A stretch of DNA of 64,000 nucleotides from NCBI RefSeq assembly GCF_025151215.1, contig NZ_CP102286.1:3286001-3350000 (forward strand), in the 5' to 3' direction. Of the stretch, positions 15,587 to 24,015 are shown piece after piece; position 1 is the stretch's first letter; each line of letters opens with the position of its first letter. A program made the position numbers and the translations under genes. The stretch is from Parabacteroides merdae ATCC 43184. GTDB taxonomy: Bacteria > Bacteroidota > Bacteroidia > Bacteroidales > Tannerellaceae. The notes beneath the pieces were generated by a model. The model made no database searches and had not been told where the DNA came from. It worked only from the letters and a program-made list of their open reading frames with translations.

Positions 15587-18088
15587 TTATTCTCCTACCT
15601 TTATTTCCACGATTGCATCCGGCAGGCCTTCCGCCGTAGCTTTCAACCGGATGGTGCCTGCCTTGCCCGTGTTTTGTATGACCGCCATTGCTTTTCCGTA
15701 GAAAGCGTGGCGTTCCGGTTTCTTAAGGCTGACGGGATCATTCTGATCTCCGTTATCTGTCCCGGCGATAAAGCCGTCCCCCTCAACCGTAAAGCGAAGC
15801 AGGTTGTCGGCATACGGCACCAAGTTTCCGTCTTTGTCCTGTATTTCCACGGTCACGAATGAAAGATCCGTGCCATCGGCGTGCAAGGCGGAACGATCGG
15901 GGATCAGCATGATCCGGGCAGGCTCGCCGGCCGTACGGATCTCACGTGTAAGCACTTCCTTGCCGTCCCTACGGGAAACGGCTTTCAACGTACCCGGCGT
16001 AAAAGGAACCCGCCAGCAGACATGGAAAGCATCGTCCGGCTTGCTCTTGACACCCAGGCTCTCGCCGTTCAGGAAAAGCTCCACTTCGTCCGCCCGGTTA
16101 TAGTAGGCCCAGACATCGACAGTCTCTCCCTTTTTCCAGTTCCAGTGCGGGAAAAGGTGAAGAACCGGCGTGTCGGTCCATTCGCTCTGGTACATATAAT
16201 AGACATCTTTCGGAATACCTGCCAAGTCGACAATACCGAAGAAACTGCTACGGCTCGGCCACCAGTAAGGTGTCGGTTCACCCAGATAGTCGAAGCCCGT
16301 CCAGATAAACATACCTGAAACATAAGGTAGCCGCTTGACTTCCCGCCAAGTCACCTCATGGGTCGAGCCCCAAGGTACATGGCAGTTGTCATAAGCCGAG
16401 CAAAGGTGTTCGGGACGATCGAACCGTTCCCGCCAGGTGTTCGGCCAGACATACATCGAATCGGAGGGCATCTGGTAGTAGCCGCGTGTCATCAGGGCGG
16501 AAGTAGACTCGCTTACAATTAACGTCTTGCCCGGAAAATTCTGCGGAAACGGTTCGTAATTCTTTTCGTGATAGTTGAATCCCAATACATCCAATGCATT
16601 CGAACGAAAGATCAGGTTACCCGGTGTCGCCTCGTTGTTGGCTGCAGTGACAGGGCGCGTCTTATCCAGGCGCTTGACGATCGCCGCCAGCGAATGGGCG
16701 ATCAATCCCTGTACGCTCATGGCGGTATCGGACAAGATCTTGTCATCCACCGGATGGCCTGCATTGAGGATCAGGTTGGCGGCTTCGAGACTGAGGGTGT
16801 CGGCATCGGCATGTTGCCATTGCTCCAGTACTTCGTTTCCAATGCTCCACATAAAGACGGACGGATGGTTACGGTCGCGCAGGACCTGGTCTGTCAAGTC
16901 CTTTTCATGCCATTCGTCAAAATACTGGGCATAGTCGTACGGTGATTTCCGTTTCCGCCACATATCGAAAGCCTCGTCCTGTACCAGCAATCCGATCCGG
17001 TCACAGATGTCGAGCAGTTCGGGTGCCGGCGGGTTATGGCTGGTGCGGACGGCATTGGCCCCCATGTCTTTCATCATTTGCAGTTGACGTTCGAGTGCCC
17101 TCGGATTGACCGCGCTTCCGAGGCATCCCAAGTCATGATGCAGGCAGACGCCCAATATTTTGGTCGGTTCTCCGTTCAAGGAGAATCCCGTATGCTCGTC
17201 CCAATCGAATTTGCGTATGCCGAATGTGGTTCGATAGCGATCCGTCAATTTATTGCCGACTCTCACCTCGGTTATGGCGGTGTACAGATAAGGATTCCGG
17301 ACGCTCCATAGTTCAGGATAGAACATTTCTATCGTGTGTGTAACGATTTTCTTCCCTCCTGCGGCTATCTCGGCCGGGGAGGATATCCGGTAGAGGGTCT
17401 TTCCTTCCTTGTCTTGTATCAGGGTAGAAACTTCCACGGTCACATCGGATGCCTCGTTTTTCAAAGTCGTTTCAATCTCGACCGTACTCTTGTCCGCATT
17501 CATGACCGGAGTAGTGATGTTTGTCCCCCAATTGTCCACATGGACTTGTCCGGTTTTCACCAACCATACATTCCGGTAAATGCCGGACCCTGAATACCAA
17601 CGGGAATTAGGCTGGTCGCTGTTATCGGCCTGGACAACCAAGACATTCTCCTCCTTTCCATAATTCAGATACGGTGTCAGATCATAACGGAACGAAACAT
17701 ATCCGTTGGGACGAAAACCTAGCAAATGTCCGTTCAGCCAGACTCTACTGTTCCGGTAAACGCCGTCGAAATCAATATAGATCACTTTTCCCTTGTCGCT
17801 TTCAGACAGTTTGAAGTGTTTCCGGTACCACCCCATTCCACCGGGCAGCGCACCGCCTCCGGGAGTTGCCGGGTTATCGAGAGAAAAATCCGCCTCGATG
17901 CTCCAGTCGTGAGGCAAGTTCAGGACTCGCCAATTGCTGTCATCCGTATCGGGAGCGGACGCATTGGCTTGTTTTTCAGTCAGGGCAAAGCGCCATTCTT
18001 TGTTGAAGGATATTCTTTCACGCCCTTTTTCCCGTGTGGCACATGCAGTAAGGAACAGACAGACCAAGGCAAATACGGATAGTCTCAT
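15587..18088 (-). CDS. GH2-family beta-galactosidase-type glycosidase, lipoprotein
   Basis: 833 aa, lipoprotein signal peptide (SVFALVCLFLTAC). GH2 domains are in order: sugar-binding jelly roll at about 25-180, immunoglobulin-like domain at about 190-295, TIM barrel at about 300-600, then C-terminal beta domains (DUF4982-like from about 630). The acid/base is Glu419 in SIGNEV and the likely nucleophile Glu527 in LIVSESTS; RTSHNPPAPELLD is the conserved loop before them. It should remove terminal beta-linked sugars (galactose most often in this architecture) from glycans at the cell surface or in the periplasm. It is monocistronic, divergent from porX. Confidence 0.92.
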   Translation of the reverse strand: MRLSVFALVCLFLTACATREKGRERISFNKEWRFALTEKQANASAPDTDDSNWRVLNLPHDWSIEADFSLDNPATPGGGALPGGMGWYRKHFKLSESDKGKVIYIDFDGVYRNSRVWLNGHLLGFRPNGYVSFRYDLTPYLNYGKEENVLVVQADNSDQPNSRWYSGSGIYRNVWLVKTGQVHVDNWGTNITTPVMNADKSTVEIETTLKNEASDVTVEVSTLIQDKEGKTLYRISSPAEIAAGGKKIVTHTIEMFYPELWSVRNPYLYTAITEVRVGNKLTDRYRTTFGIRKFDWDEHTGFSLNGEPTKILGVCLHHDLGCLGSAVNPRALERQLQMMKDMGANAVRTSHNPPAPELLDICDRIGLLVQDEAFDMWRKRKSPYDYAQYFDEWHEKDLTDQVLRDRNHPSVFMWSIGNEVLEQWQHADADTLSLEAANLILNAGHPVDDKILSDTAMSVQGLIAHSLAAIVKRLDKTRPVTAANNEATPGNLIFRSNALDVLGFNYHEKNYEPFPQNFPGKTLIVSESTSALMTRGYYQMPSDSMYVWPNTWRERFDRPEHLCSAYDNCHVPWGSTHEVTWREVKRLPYVSGMFIWTGFDYLGEPTPYWWPSRSSFFGIVDLAGIPKDVYYMYQSEWTDTPVLHLFPHWNWKKGETVDVWAYYNRADEVELFLNGESLGVKSKPDDAFHVCWRVPFTPGTLKAVSRRDGKEVLTREIRTAGEPARIMLIPDRSALHADGTDLSFVTVEIQDKDGNLVPYADNLLRFTVEGDGFIAGTDNGDQNDPVSLKKPERHAFYGKAMAVIQNTGKAGTIRLKATAEGLPDAIVEIKVGE

Positions 18089-18117
18089 ACGTGTACAGTT
18101 AACTCGTTTATATTATA

Positions 18118-18125
18118 CAAAGGTA
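18118..18125 (-). promoter_or_regulatory. -7 promoter element for the GH2 gene
   Basis: TACCTTTG on the minus strand, about 30 bp before the start codon at 18088. Confidence 0.55.
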
Positions 18126-18191
18126 ATACAAAAGAGACTAAAAAATGAGGGAAGAACATACAAAATAAAGGGGTATATCGTTATAATATCA

Positions 18192-18199
18192 TACATTTG
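18192..18199 (+). promoter_or_regulatory. -7 promoter element for porX
   Basis: TACATTTG on the plus strand. An upstream ATG at 18205 would sit only 6 bp after this element, so it argues for the porX start at 18247. Confidence 0.55.
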
Positions 18200-18246
18200 T
18201 AGGGATGAACCCGGTTTGTTCATCTTCAAAAAAGAAAGATAAAACT

Positions 18247-19797
18247 ATGGCAGCAAAGAAAGACAGAGTGCTTTGGGCAGACGATGAGATAGATTTGTTA
18301 AAGCCCCACATCCTTTTCCTGCAGGACAAGGGATATGAAGTGATTCCGGTAATCAGCGGGCAGGACGCCATCGAATGCTGTAAGGAAGAATCGTTCGACA
18401 TTATTTTTCTGGACGAGAATATGCCGGGGCTTACCGGATTGGAAACATTGGCGCAGATCAAGGCGATCAATCCCGATGTCCCTGTCGTCATGGTGACCAA
18501 GAGCGAGGAAGAAAGCATCATGAACCAGGCTATCGGTAACAAGATCGCCGATTACCTGATCAAACCGGTCAATCCGAACCAGCTGCTCTTGTCTATCAAG
18601 AAGAATGTCCACAAGAACGTAATCATATCCGAAACAACGACTGTCGGCTATCAGCAGGAGTTTGGGCGTATCGGCATGCAGATCAACGACTCACTGACAA
18701 CCGATGACTGGATGGAGGTATACAAGAAGCTCGTCTATTGGGAAATCGAATTGGAAAACAGCCAAGTTCCGATGACCGACATGCTGCGCATGCAGAAACA
18801 GGAAGCAAACAACGCATTCGGTAAATTTGTCAAAAAGAATTACGTGGACTGGATTCAGCATCCTGAAATCCGTCCGCTGATGAGCCCGGATTTGTTTAAA
18901 AAGAAAGTATTCCCGATGCTCGACAACGGGGATAAGGTATTCTTCATCCTGATCGATAATTTCCGTCTCGACCAGTGGCGCGAAGTAAAAGATCTGCTTG
19001 CCGAATACTATACGTTCGACGAAAGCCTGTACTACAGCATCCTTCCGACCGCCACACAATATGCCCGCAACTCGATCTTCTCCGGGCTGATGCCCTTGCA
19101 GATCGAAAAGATGTTTCCGGAACTTTGGGTGGACGAGGACAGCGAGGAAGGGAAAAACCTGAATGAAGCACCGCTTATCCAAACGCAGATCGAGCGGTTC
19201 CGTAAGAAATATACGTTCTCCTACCATAAGGTACATGATTCGCAGTATAACGACAAATTGCTGAATATCGTTCCTTCCCTCCTTCATAACCAGCTGAATG
19301 TGGTGGTACTGAACTTTGTCGATATGCTGTCCCACGCCCGTACCGAAAACAAGATGATCCGCGAACTGGCCCAGAGCGAAGCGGCCTATCGCAGCCTGAC
19401 ACGCTCCTGGTTCCAGCATTCGGGCACGCTGGAACTTTTCAAGCGTATCGCCGGAAAAGGGTATAAAGTGATCGTTACGACCGACCACGGTACTATCCGC
19501 GTCGATAATCCGGAGAAAGTGATAGGTGATAAGAATACAAATACCAACCTGCGCTATAAGGTGGGCAAGAACTTGAATTATAATCCGAAGGACGTGTTTG
19601 ACATCCGCTTTCCCGACAAAGCGGGGTTACCTTCCCCAAACCTGAGCAGCAAATATATCTTTGCGATGAACAACGATTTTTTCGCTTATCCGAACAACTA
19701 TAACTATTACGTTTCTTATTATAAGAATACATTCCAGCACGGTGGTATTTCAATGGAGGAAATGCTGATTCCTTTCATCACGATGACGGTAAAATGA
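18247..19797 (+). CDS. porX: PorX, response regulator fused to a PglZ domain
   Basis: 516 aa from the ATG at 18247 (MAAKKDRVLW); an ATG 42 bp upstream lies too close to the promoter. Residues 1-125 are a CheY-like receiver with phospho-acceptor Asp56 (IIFLDENMPGLTG) and Lys in DYLIKPVNP. A helical linker leads to a C-terminal PglZ/alkaline-phosphatase-like domain with metal-site motifs ILIDNFRLDQW, NFVDMLSHAR and TTDHGTIRVDNP. In Porphyromonas and Flavobacterium, PorX with the kinase PorY and sigma factor SigP controls the type IX secretion system, and its PglZ domain acts on oligonucleotides. No porY, sigP or T9SS gene lies in this window. A strong terminator follows. Confidence 0.95.
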   Translation: MAAKKDRVLWADDEIDLLKPHILFLQDKGYEVIPVISGQDAIECCKEESFDIIFLDENMPGLTGLETLAQIKAINPDVPVVMVTKSEEESIMNQAIGNKIADYLIKPVNPNQLLLSIKKNVHKNVIISETTTVGYQQEFGRIGMQINDSLTTDDWMEVYKKLVYWEIELENSQVPMTDMLRMQKQEANNAFGKFVKKNYVDWIQHPEIRPLMSPDLFKKKVFPMLDNGDKVFFILIDNFRLDQWREVKDLLAEYYTFDESLYYSILPTATQYARNSIFSGLMPLQIEKMFPELWVDEDSEEGKNLNEAPLIQTQIERFRKKYTFSYHKVHDSQYNDKLLNIVPSLLHNQLNVVVLNFVDMLSHARTENKMIRELAQSEAAYRSLTRSWFQHSGTLELFKRIAGKGYKVIVTTDHGTIRVDNPEKVIGDKNTNTNLRYKVGKNLNYNPKDVFDIRFPDKAGLPSPNLSSKYIFAMNNDFFAYPNNYNYYVSYYKNTFQHGGISMEEMLIPFITMTVK

Positions 19798-19819
19798 TTG
19801 ACAACTGCAAAATAATTGG

Positions 19820-19850
19820 CAATTGGCAATTGTTAATTGCCAATTGTTTT
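19820..19850 (+). terminator. porX terminator formed by CAATTG repeats
   Basis: A perfect 12-bp stem (CAATTGGCAATT 19820-19831, AATTGCCAATTG 19835-19846) with a 3-nt loop and a TTTT tail. Further AATTGCC/GGCAATT copies run on to about 19930. Confidence 0.75.
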
Positions 19851-19936
19851 AACTTTGCAACCATAAACACCAATTGCCGATTGCCAATTCTCTTTCTCTC
19901 TGAATTGTCAATTGCCAATTATCAATTATCAAAGCT

Positions 19937-20356
19937 ATGCGTACAATTAAAATCGAAAGTTTAGATACGATCCGCCAAGCAGCCAAAGAGTTTATTGCCG
20001 GGATGGACGACCGTACCGTATTCGCATTCCGAGGGAATATGGGAGCAGGGAAAACGACTTTCATCAAGGCTATCTGTGAAGAGTTAGGCGTGGAGGATGT
20101 CATCAACAGCCCAACGTTCGCCATTATCAACGAATATCGCAGTAGCGAAACCGGTGAGCTGATCTATCATTTTGACTTCTACCGCATCAACAAACCTAGC
20201 GAAGCGGAAGATATAGGCACGGAAGATTATTTCTATAGCGGTGCCCTCTGCTTTATCGAATGGCCGGAAAAGATCGAAGATTTATTGCCGGGTGACGTCG
20301 TGGAAGTTGCCATCACAGAGAACCCTGACGGTTCCCGCACCGTAGAAGTGAAATAA
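19937..20356 (+). CDS. tsaE: tRNA threonylcarbamoyladenosine biosynthesis ATPase TsaE
   Basis: 139 aa, usual length for TsaE (YjeE). Walker A is [12 protein letters not shown] near residue 34, the conserved [11 protein letters not shown] and HFDFYRI motifs follow, and [13 protein letters not shown] closes the family signature. It drives the TsaB-TsaD complex that makes t6A37 on ANN-decoding tRNAs. The small Imm17-like gene starts 1 nt after its stop codon, so they are cotranscribed. Confidence 0.97.
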   Translation: MRTIKIESLDTIRQAAKEFIAGMDDRTVFAFRGNMGAGKTTFIKAICEELGVEDVINSPTFAIINEYRSSETGELIYHFDFYRINKPSEAEDIGTEDYFYSGALCFIEWPEKIEDLLPGDVVEVAITENPDGSRTVEVK

Positions 20357-20357
20357 G

Positions 20358-20573
20358 ATGGAACCTACCGAATATTTTATCCTGATACTCTTTATCGCAT
20401 TAGGGATATTCTCGGTTATCGCTGCGATCCTGAATCTCGACTGGTATTTCCAGACCAGCGGAGCCATGACATTCGTCAGGTGGCTAGGACGCAAAGGCGC
20501 CCGTATTTTCTATGCTCTTTTGGGATTAGGATTGATTGCTTGTGGAGTGGCAGGACTTATCTTCTGGAATTGA
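20358..20573 (+). CDS. Small membrane protein, Imm17-like
   Basis: 71 aa with two membrane helices (FILILFIALGIFSVIAAILN; FYALLGLGLIACGVAGLIFW) and a short loop (DWYFQTSG, GRKGARIFY) between them. It resembles the family annotated as immunity protein 17, which in some genomes is paired with polymorphic toxins. Here there is no toxin, and it is tied to tsaE by a 1-nt gap, so a housekeeping membrane role is as likely. Its TGA stop lies at the edge of an inverted repeat. Confidence 0.75.
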   Translation: MEPTEYFILILFIALGIFSVIAAILNLDWYFQTSGAMTFVRWLGRKGARIFYALLGLGLIACGVAGLIFWN

Positions 20574-20580
20574 TAACGGG

Positions 20581-20651
20581 CAATTGACCAGTGACAATTC
20601 GAAATGTAACGAACCGGCCAAAGGTCGAACAAAATTGTCAATGGTCAATTG
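20581..20651. terminator. Inverted CAATTG-type repeat between convergent genes
   Basis: The 19-bp arms 20581-20599 and 20633-20651 differ at one position (CAATTGACCAGTGACAATT on the left). They fill the gap between the Imm17-like gene and rnr, which converge, so the structure probably stops transcription from both sides. Confidence 0.6.
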
Positions 20652-20652
20652 T

Positions 20653-22833
20653 TCAGACCAGTGCAAAGTCCAGCTGTTTCCTTTCCAGGTTAGCTTGTGC
20701 TACTTTTACAGTGATGGCATCTCCTAACCGGTAAATGCGCTTTGTTCTACGACCGAGCAGGCAATAGTTCTTGTCGTCAAACTCGTAATAGTCGTCATCG
20801 AGGTCACGGATCGGGACAAGCCCTTCACATTTGTTATCATTCAGCTCCACATACAATCCCCATTCGGTGACACCGGATACGACACCATCGAACACCTGTC
20901 CCAATTTATCTTTCATAAACTCGACCTGCTTGTACTTGATGGACGAACGTTCGGCATTTGAAGCCACCATTTCCATCTCGGAGCAATGTTTACAATACTC
21001 TTCATATTTGTTCTTTATCACACTACGGCCACCTGCCAGATAGCGTTCCAGCAAACGGTGCACCATCATATCAGGATAACGGCGGATAGGAGAAGTGAAG
21101 TGTGTATAATAATCCATTGCCAACCCGTAGTGACCGATATTATCCGTCGTATAGTGGGCTTTCTGCATGGAACGGATAGCCAAAGTCTCCACCAGATTTT
21201 CTTCCGGTTTACCCTGTACACTATCCAACAATTTATTGATCCCTTTGGATATATCCGTTTTCGTCCCTTCCGTACGCATTTTGTAACCGAAACGGCTAAT
21301 GAATGCGGAAAAATCTCTTAGTTTCTCAGGGTCCGGCTGTTCATGGATACGATAGACAAACGTTTTCTTTGTCTTATTCTTACTCTTTCCAATAAACTCG
21401 GCTACCGTACGGTTTGCCAATAACATGAATTCTTCGATCAGTTTATTGGCTTCCTTCGATTCTTTAATGTAAGTTCCCAACGGCTTACCGTTCTCATCTA
21501 TATCGAATTTGACTTCGTAACGGTCGAAAGCAATTGCTCCGTCCTTGAAGCGGCGGTCGCGCAATTTTTGTGCCAGGCCGTTAAGTGCCAGGATTTCTTC
21601 TTTATATTCACCCTCCCCGGTTTCGATGACAGCCTGAGCCTCTTCGTAAGTGAAGCGACGGTCGCTCTTGATAATGGTACGGGTGATATGAGACTGTTGG
21701 ATTTCGGCATTCTTATTCAGCTCGAAAATCACGGAAAAACAAAGTTTCTCTTCATTCGGGCGGAGCGAACAGATCTGGTTGCACAAGCGTTCCGGCAACA
21801 TCGGAATGGTGCGGTCCACAAGATAAACAGATGTCGCACGGCTGAAAGCTTCCCGGTCTATCAGGCTTTCCGGTTTAACGTAGTAGGTCACGTCGGCGAT
21901 ATGAACGCCAACTTCCCAATTGCCATTATCCAGCTTACGGGCGGAAAGGGCATCATCGAAATCCTTAGCGTCTTTCGGGTCGATCGTGAAAGTCGTGACG
22001 CCACGGAAATCCTCACGCTTGGCAATTTCCTCTTCCGGGATTGCATCCGATATCTTTTCTGCGGCCTTTTCAACGTTAGCCGGATATTTATATGGTAGAT
22101 CGAACTCAGCCAAGATAGCATTCATCTCCGCATCGTTGTCACCGGCAGTCCCCAGGATATCGACCACCTCACCCAACGGGTTCTTGGCCTCTTCCGGCCA
22201 TTCGGTGATACGGACGATCGCTTTGTCGCCGCTCTTGCCGCCTTTCAGTTTGTCTTTCGGAATAAAGATGTCGTTTGCAAGCGTCTTGTCTTCCGTAATA
22301 AGGAAAGCAAAACCTCTGGTCACCTGTAATTTACCTGTGATCAAGCGTCGCTGGCTTTCCAGTATCTCGATAACCTCGCCTTCCGGGTCAGCCCCTTTTC
22401 TCTTGGCATGAAGTTGTATTTTCACCTTATCACCGTTAAGCGCATGTGCGGAATTTCGCTCTGCCACAAAAATCGGTGTCCCGCCATCTTCGGGGATAAA
22501 AGAGTTCTTACCATTCTGACGACGCATAAAGGTTCCGACAGCAGTCGTTCCCCAATCATTGTAACGGTAGCGTCCCCTGTCTATTTCAGAAATGAAGTTG
22601 TCGGAAGAAAGATCATACAGGATATCCACTACCTGCAACTTCTGCACTTGATTGGTAACTCCTATCATACTGCTGATTTGCCGATAGTTAAAAGGTTCTT
22701 TGGGAGAAGACTTGAAAACGTTGATGATGGCATTGATCATAGCCTCTTTCTTCATCCGTTTGTTTTCGCCTTTGGAGCTGCTTTTCTTCTTCCCCGGTTT
22801 ATTACTTTTCTTTTCAGATTTATTCTTAGTCAT
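20653..22833 (-). CDS. rnr: Ribonuclease R
   Basis: 726-aa 3'-5' exoribonuclease of the RNase II/R family. The N-terminal 30 residues are very Lys/Ser-rich; a winged-helix domain (INVFKSSPKEPFNYRQISSM) and two cold-shock domains follow. The RNB catalytic domain at about 250-600 carries the metal-binding aspartates in IDPKDAKDFDDALSARK. A C-terminal S1 domain spans about 640-720 (FDGVVSGVTEWGLYVELND). It degrades structured RNA, including rRNA and mRNA fragments. Confidence 0.97.
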   Translation of the reverse strand: MTKNKSEKKSNKPGKKKSSSKGENKRMKKEAMINAIINVFKSSPKEPFNYRQISSMIGVTNQVQKLQVVDILYDLSSDNFISEIDRGRYRYNDWGTTAVGTFMRRQNGKNSFIPEDGGTPIFVAERNSAHALNGDKVKIQLHAKRKGADPEGEVIEILESQRRLITGKLQVTRGFAFLITEDKTLANDIFIPKDKLKGGKSGDKAIVRITEWPEEAKNPLGEVVDILGTAGDNDAEMNAILAEFDLPYKYPANVEKAAEKISDAIPEEEIAKREDFRGVTTFTIDPKDAKDFDDALSARKLDNGNWEVGVHIADVTYYVKPESLIDREAFSRATSVYLVDRTIPMLPERLCNQICSLRPNEEKLCFSVIFELNKNAEIQQSHITRTIIKSDRRFTYEEAQAVIETGEGEYKEEILALNGLAQKLRDRRFKDGAIAFDRYEVKFDIDENGKPLGTYIKESKEANKLIEEFMLLANRTVAEFIGKSKNKTKKTFVYRIHEQPDPEKLRDFSAFISRFGYKMRTEGTKTDISKGINKLLDSVQGKPEENLVETLAIRSMQKAHYTTDNIGHYGLAMDYYTHFTSPIRRYPDMMVHRLLERYLAGGRSVIKNKYEEYCKHCSEMEMVASNAERSSIKYKQVEFMKDKLGQVFDGVVSGVTEWGLYVELNDNKCEGLVPIRDLDDDYYEFDDKNYCLLGRRTKRIYRLGDAITVKVAQANLERKQLDFALV

Positions 22834-22916
22834 ATTTTCTTTTCCTATGTTTTACAAAGTAAACAATAAATTTTAAGAAGCTGTTTACATTTGTGATAAA
22901 TAATATTCGGGAGATT

Positions 22917-23870
22917 TTATTCTCCGAAACAGTTGGCCCTTACTCCTTTAACCCCCGGTTTACAGCAAAACACACTGCCGCTTAAGGGGTATTCCCGGAG
23001 CTGTTCTTCGGACAAGCCTGCACGAGCCGTTGTTATATAAAGCGTATCCATTTTTTTCCCACCGAAAGCGCAGGAAGCGACATTCGGCGCCGGGACCTCT
23101 ACTTTTGCCAGCAATTCTCCCGTATAGGGATTGTAGCAGTAAACGCCATAACCACCCCATTGGGCTACCCAAAGATGGTCGTCGCTATCGATCGCCATAC
23201 CATCGGGCACTCCCGTTCCACCAGGCAAGGTAACGGCTATACCGTCGAACAGGATATCCCCGTTGTCGGCATCGTAGCGATAACGGGCTATTTTGCCGGT
23301 AGGTGTATCGTTGTAATACATGAATTTCTTGTTGGACGACCAGACGATCCCGTTTGAGATCGTGACCTTTTTCAATTTCGTAGTGACGGTTCCGGCAGGC
23401 GAAACAGTGTACAAAGTTCCGGCACCTTTAGGCGCACCGAATCCCATCGTTCCGACCCATAAATGTCCGGCCGGATCGCATTTACCGTCATTGCAGCGCA
23501 CTTTACCGTTTTCGTCAGGTATCGGAGCAACGGAAGTGGTATGTCCGTCATGCAGGTTTACCCGTACAATTTCGTTTTGCAAGGCAATGATGACCGTGCT
23601 GTCTGTTTCGGGAACCACCGTCGATACCATACGGTCGAATTTCCAGGAACTGCATTCTTTTGTATCGGGATGATATTCGTATAATGTTTGCCCTTCAATA
23701 TCCACCCAGAATAAGGTGTGACGTTCGGGGTGCCAGATAGAACCTTCTCCGGTAGTCGCTTCAGCCTGATAAGCTAACTCTGCTGGAATCATTTCGACCT
23801 TTGGTGAACAGGATGTCGTCATAATTGAAATTGATAATAAAATAAATGCATTAATAAGACAATGTTTCAT
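22917..23870 (-). CDS. SMP-30/gluconolactonase-family lipoprotein
   Basis: 317 aa with a lipoprotein signal (LLSISIMTTSC). The rest is a six-bladed SMP-30/LRE beta-propeller. Metal ligands can be picked out: Glu in TGEGSIWHPE, Asn in TISNGIVW and Asp in VPDGMAIDSDD. The family hydrolyses sugar lactones. It is divergent from uxaB-uxaA, so it may open an aldonolactone or uronolactone before uptake; that link is inference. Its lipid anchor places it in the envelope rather than the cytosol. Confidence 0.88.
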   Translation of the reverse strand: MKHCLINAFILLSISIMTTSCSPKVEMIPAELAYQAEATTGEGSIWHPERHTLFWVDIEGQTLYEYHPDTKECSSWKFDRMVSTVVPETDSTVIIALQNEIVRVNLHDGHTTSVAPIPDENGKVRCNDGKCDPAGHLWVGTMGFGAPKGAGTLYTVSPAGTVTTKLKKVTISNGIVWSSNKKFMYYNDTPTGKIARYRYDADNGDILFDGIAVTLPGGTGVPDGMAIDSDDHLWVAQWGGYGVYCYNPYTGELLAKVEVPAPNVASCAFGGKKMDTLYITTARAGLSEEQLREYPLSGSVFCCKPGVKGVRANCFGE

Positions 23871-23913
23871 GGTATAAAAAGACTGTTCTTGCCAGTTATG
23901 GATAAGTTTTATG

Positions 23914-23921
23914 CAAACATA
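23914..23921 (-). promoter_or_regulatory. -7 promoter element for the SMP-30-like gene
   Basis: TATGTTTG on the minus strand, about 44 bp before the start codon at 23870. Confidence 0.45.
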
Positions 23922-24015
23922 CTAAATAAATCCGATATTTCTTTTAAATTAGGCCCCGAATTTATATAATCGGCTCTGATTGCCATTAATGAACAGATTT
24001 TAAATAAATAGTAAA

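Noticed and set aside
20358..20573. Toxin-immunity system
   Set aside because: No toxin gene is next to the Imm17-like gene; linkage is to tsaE and rnr only.
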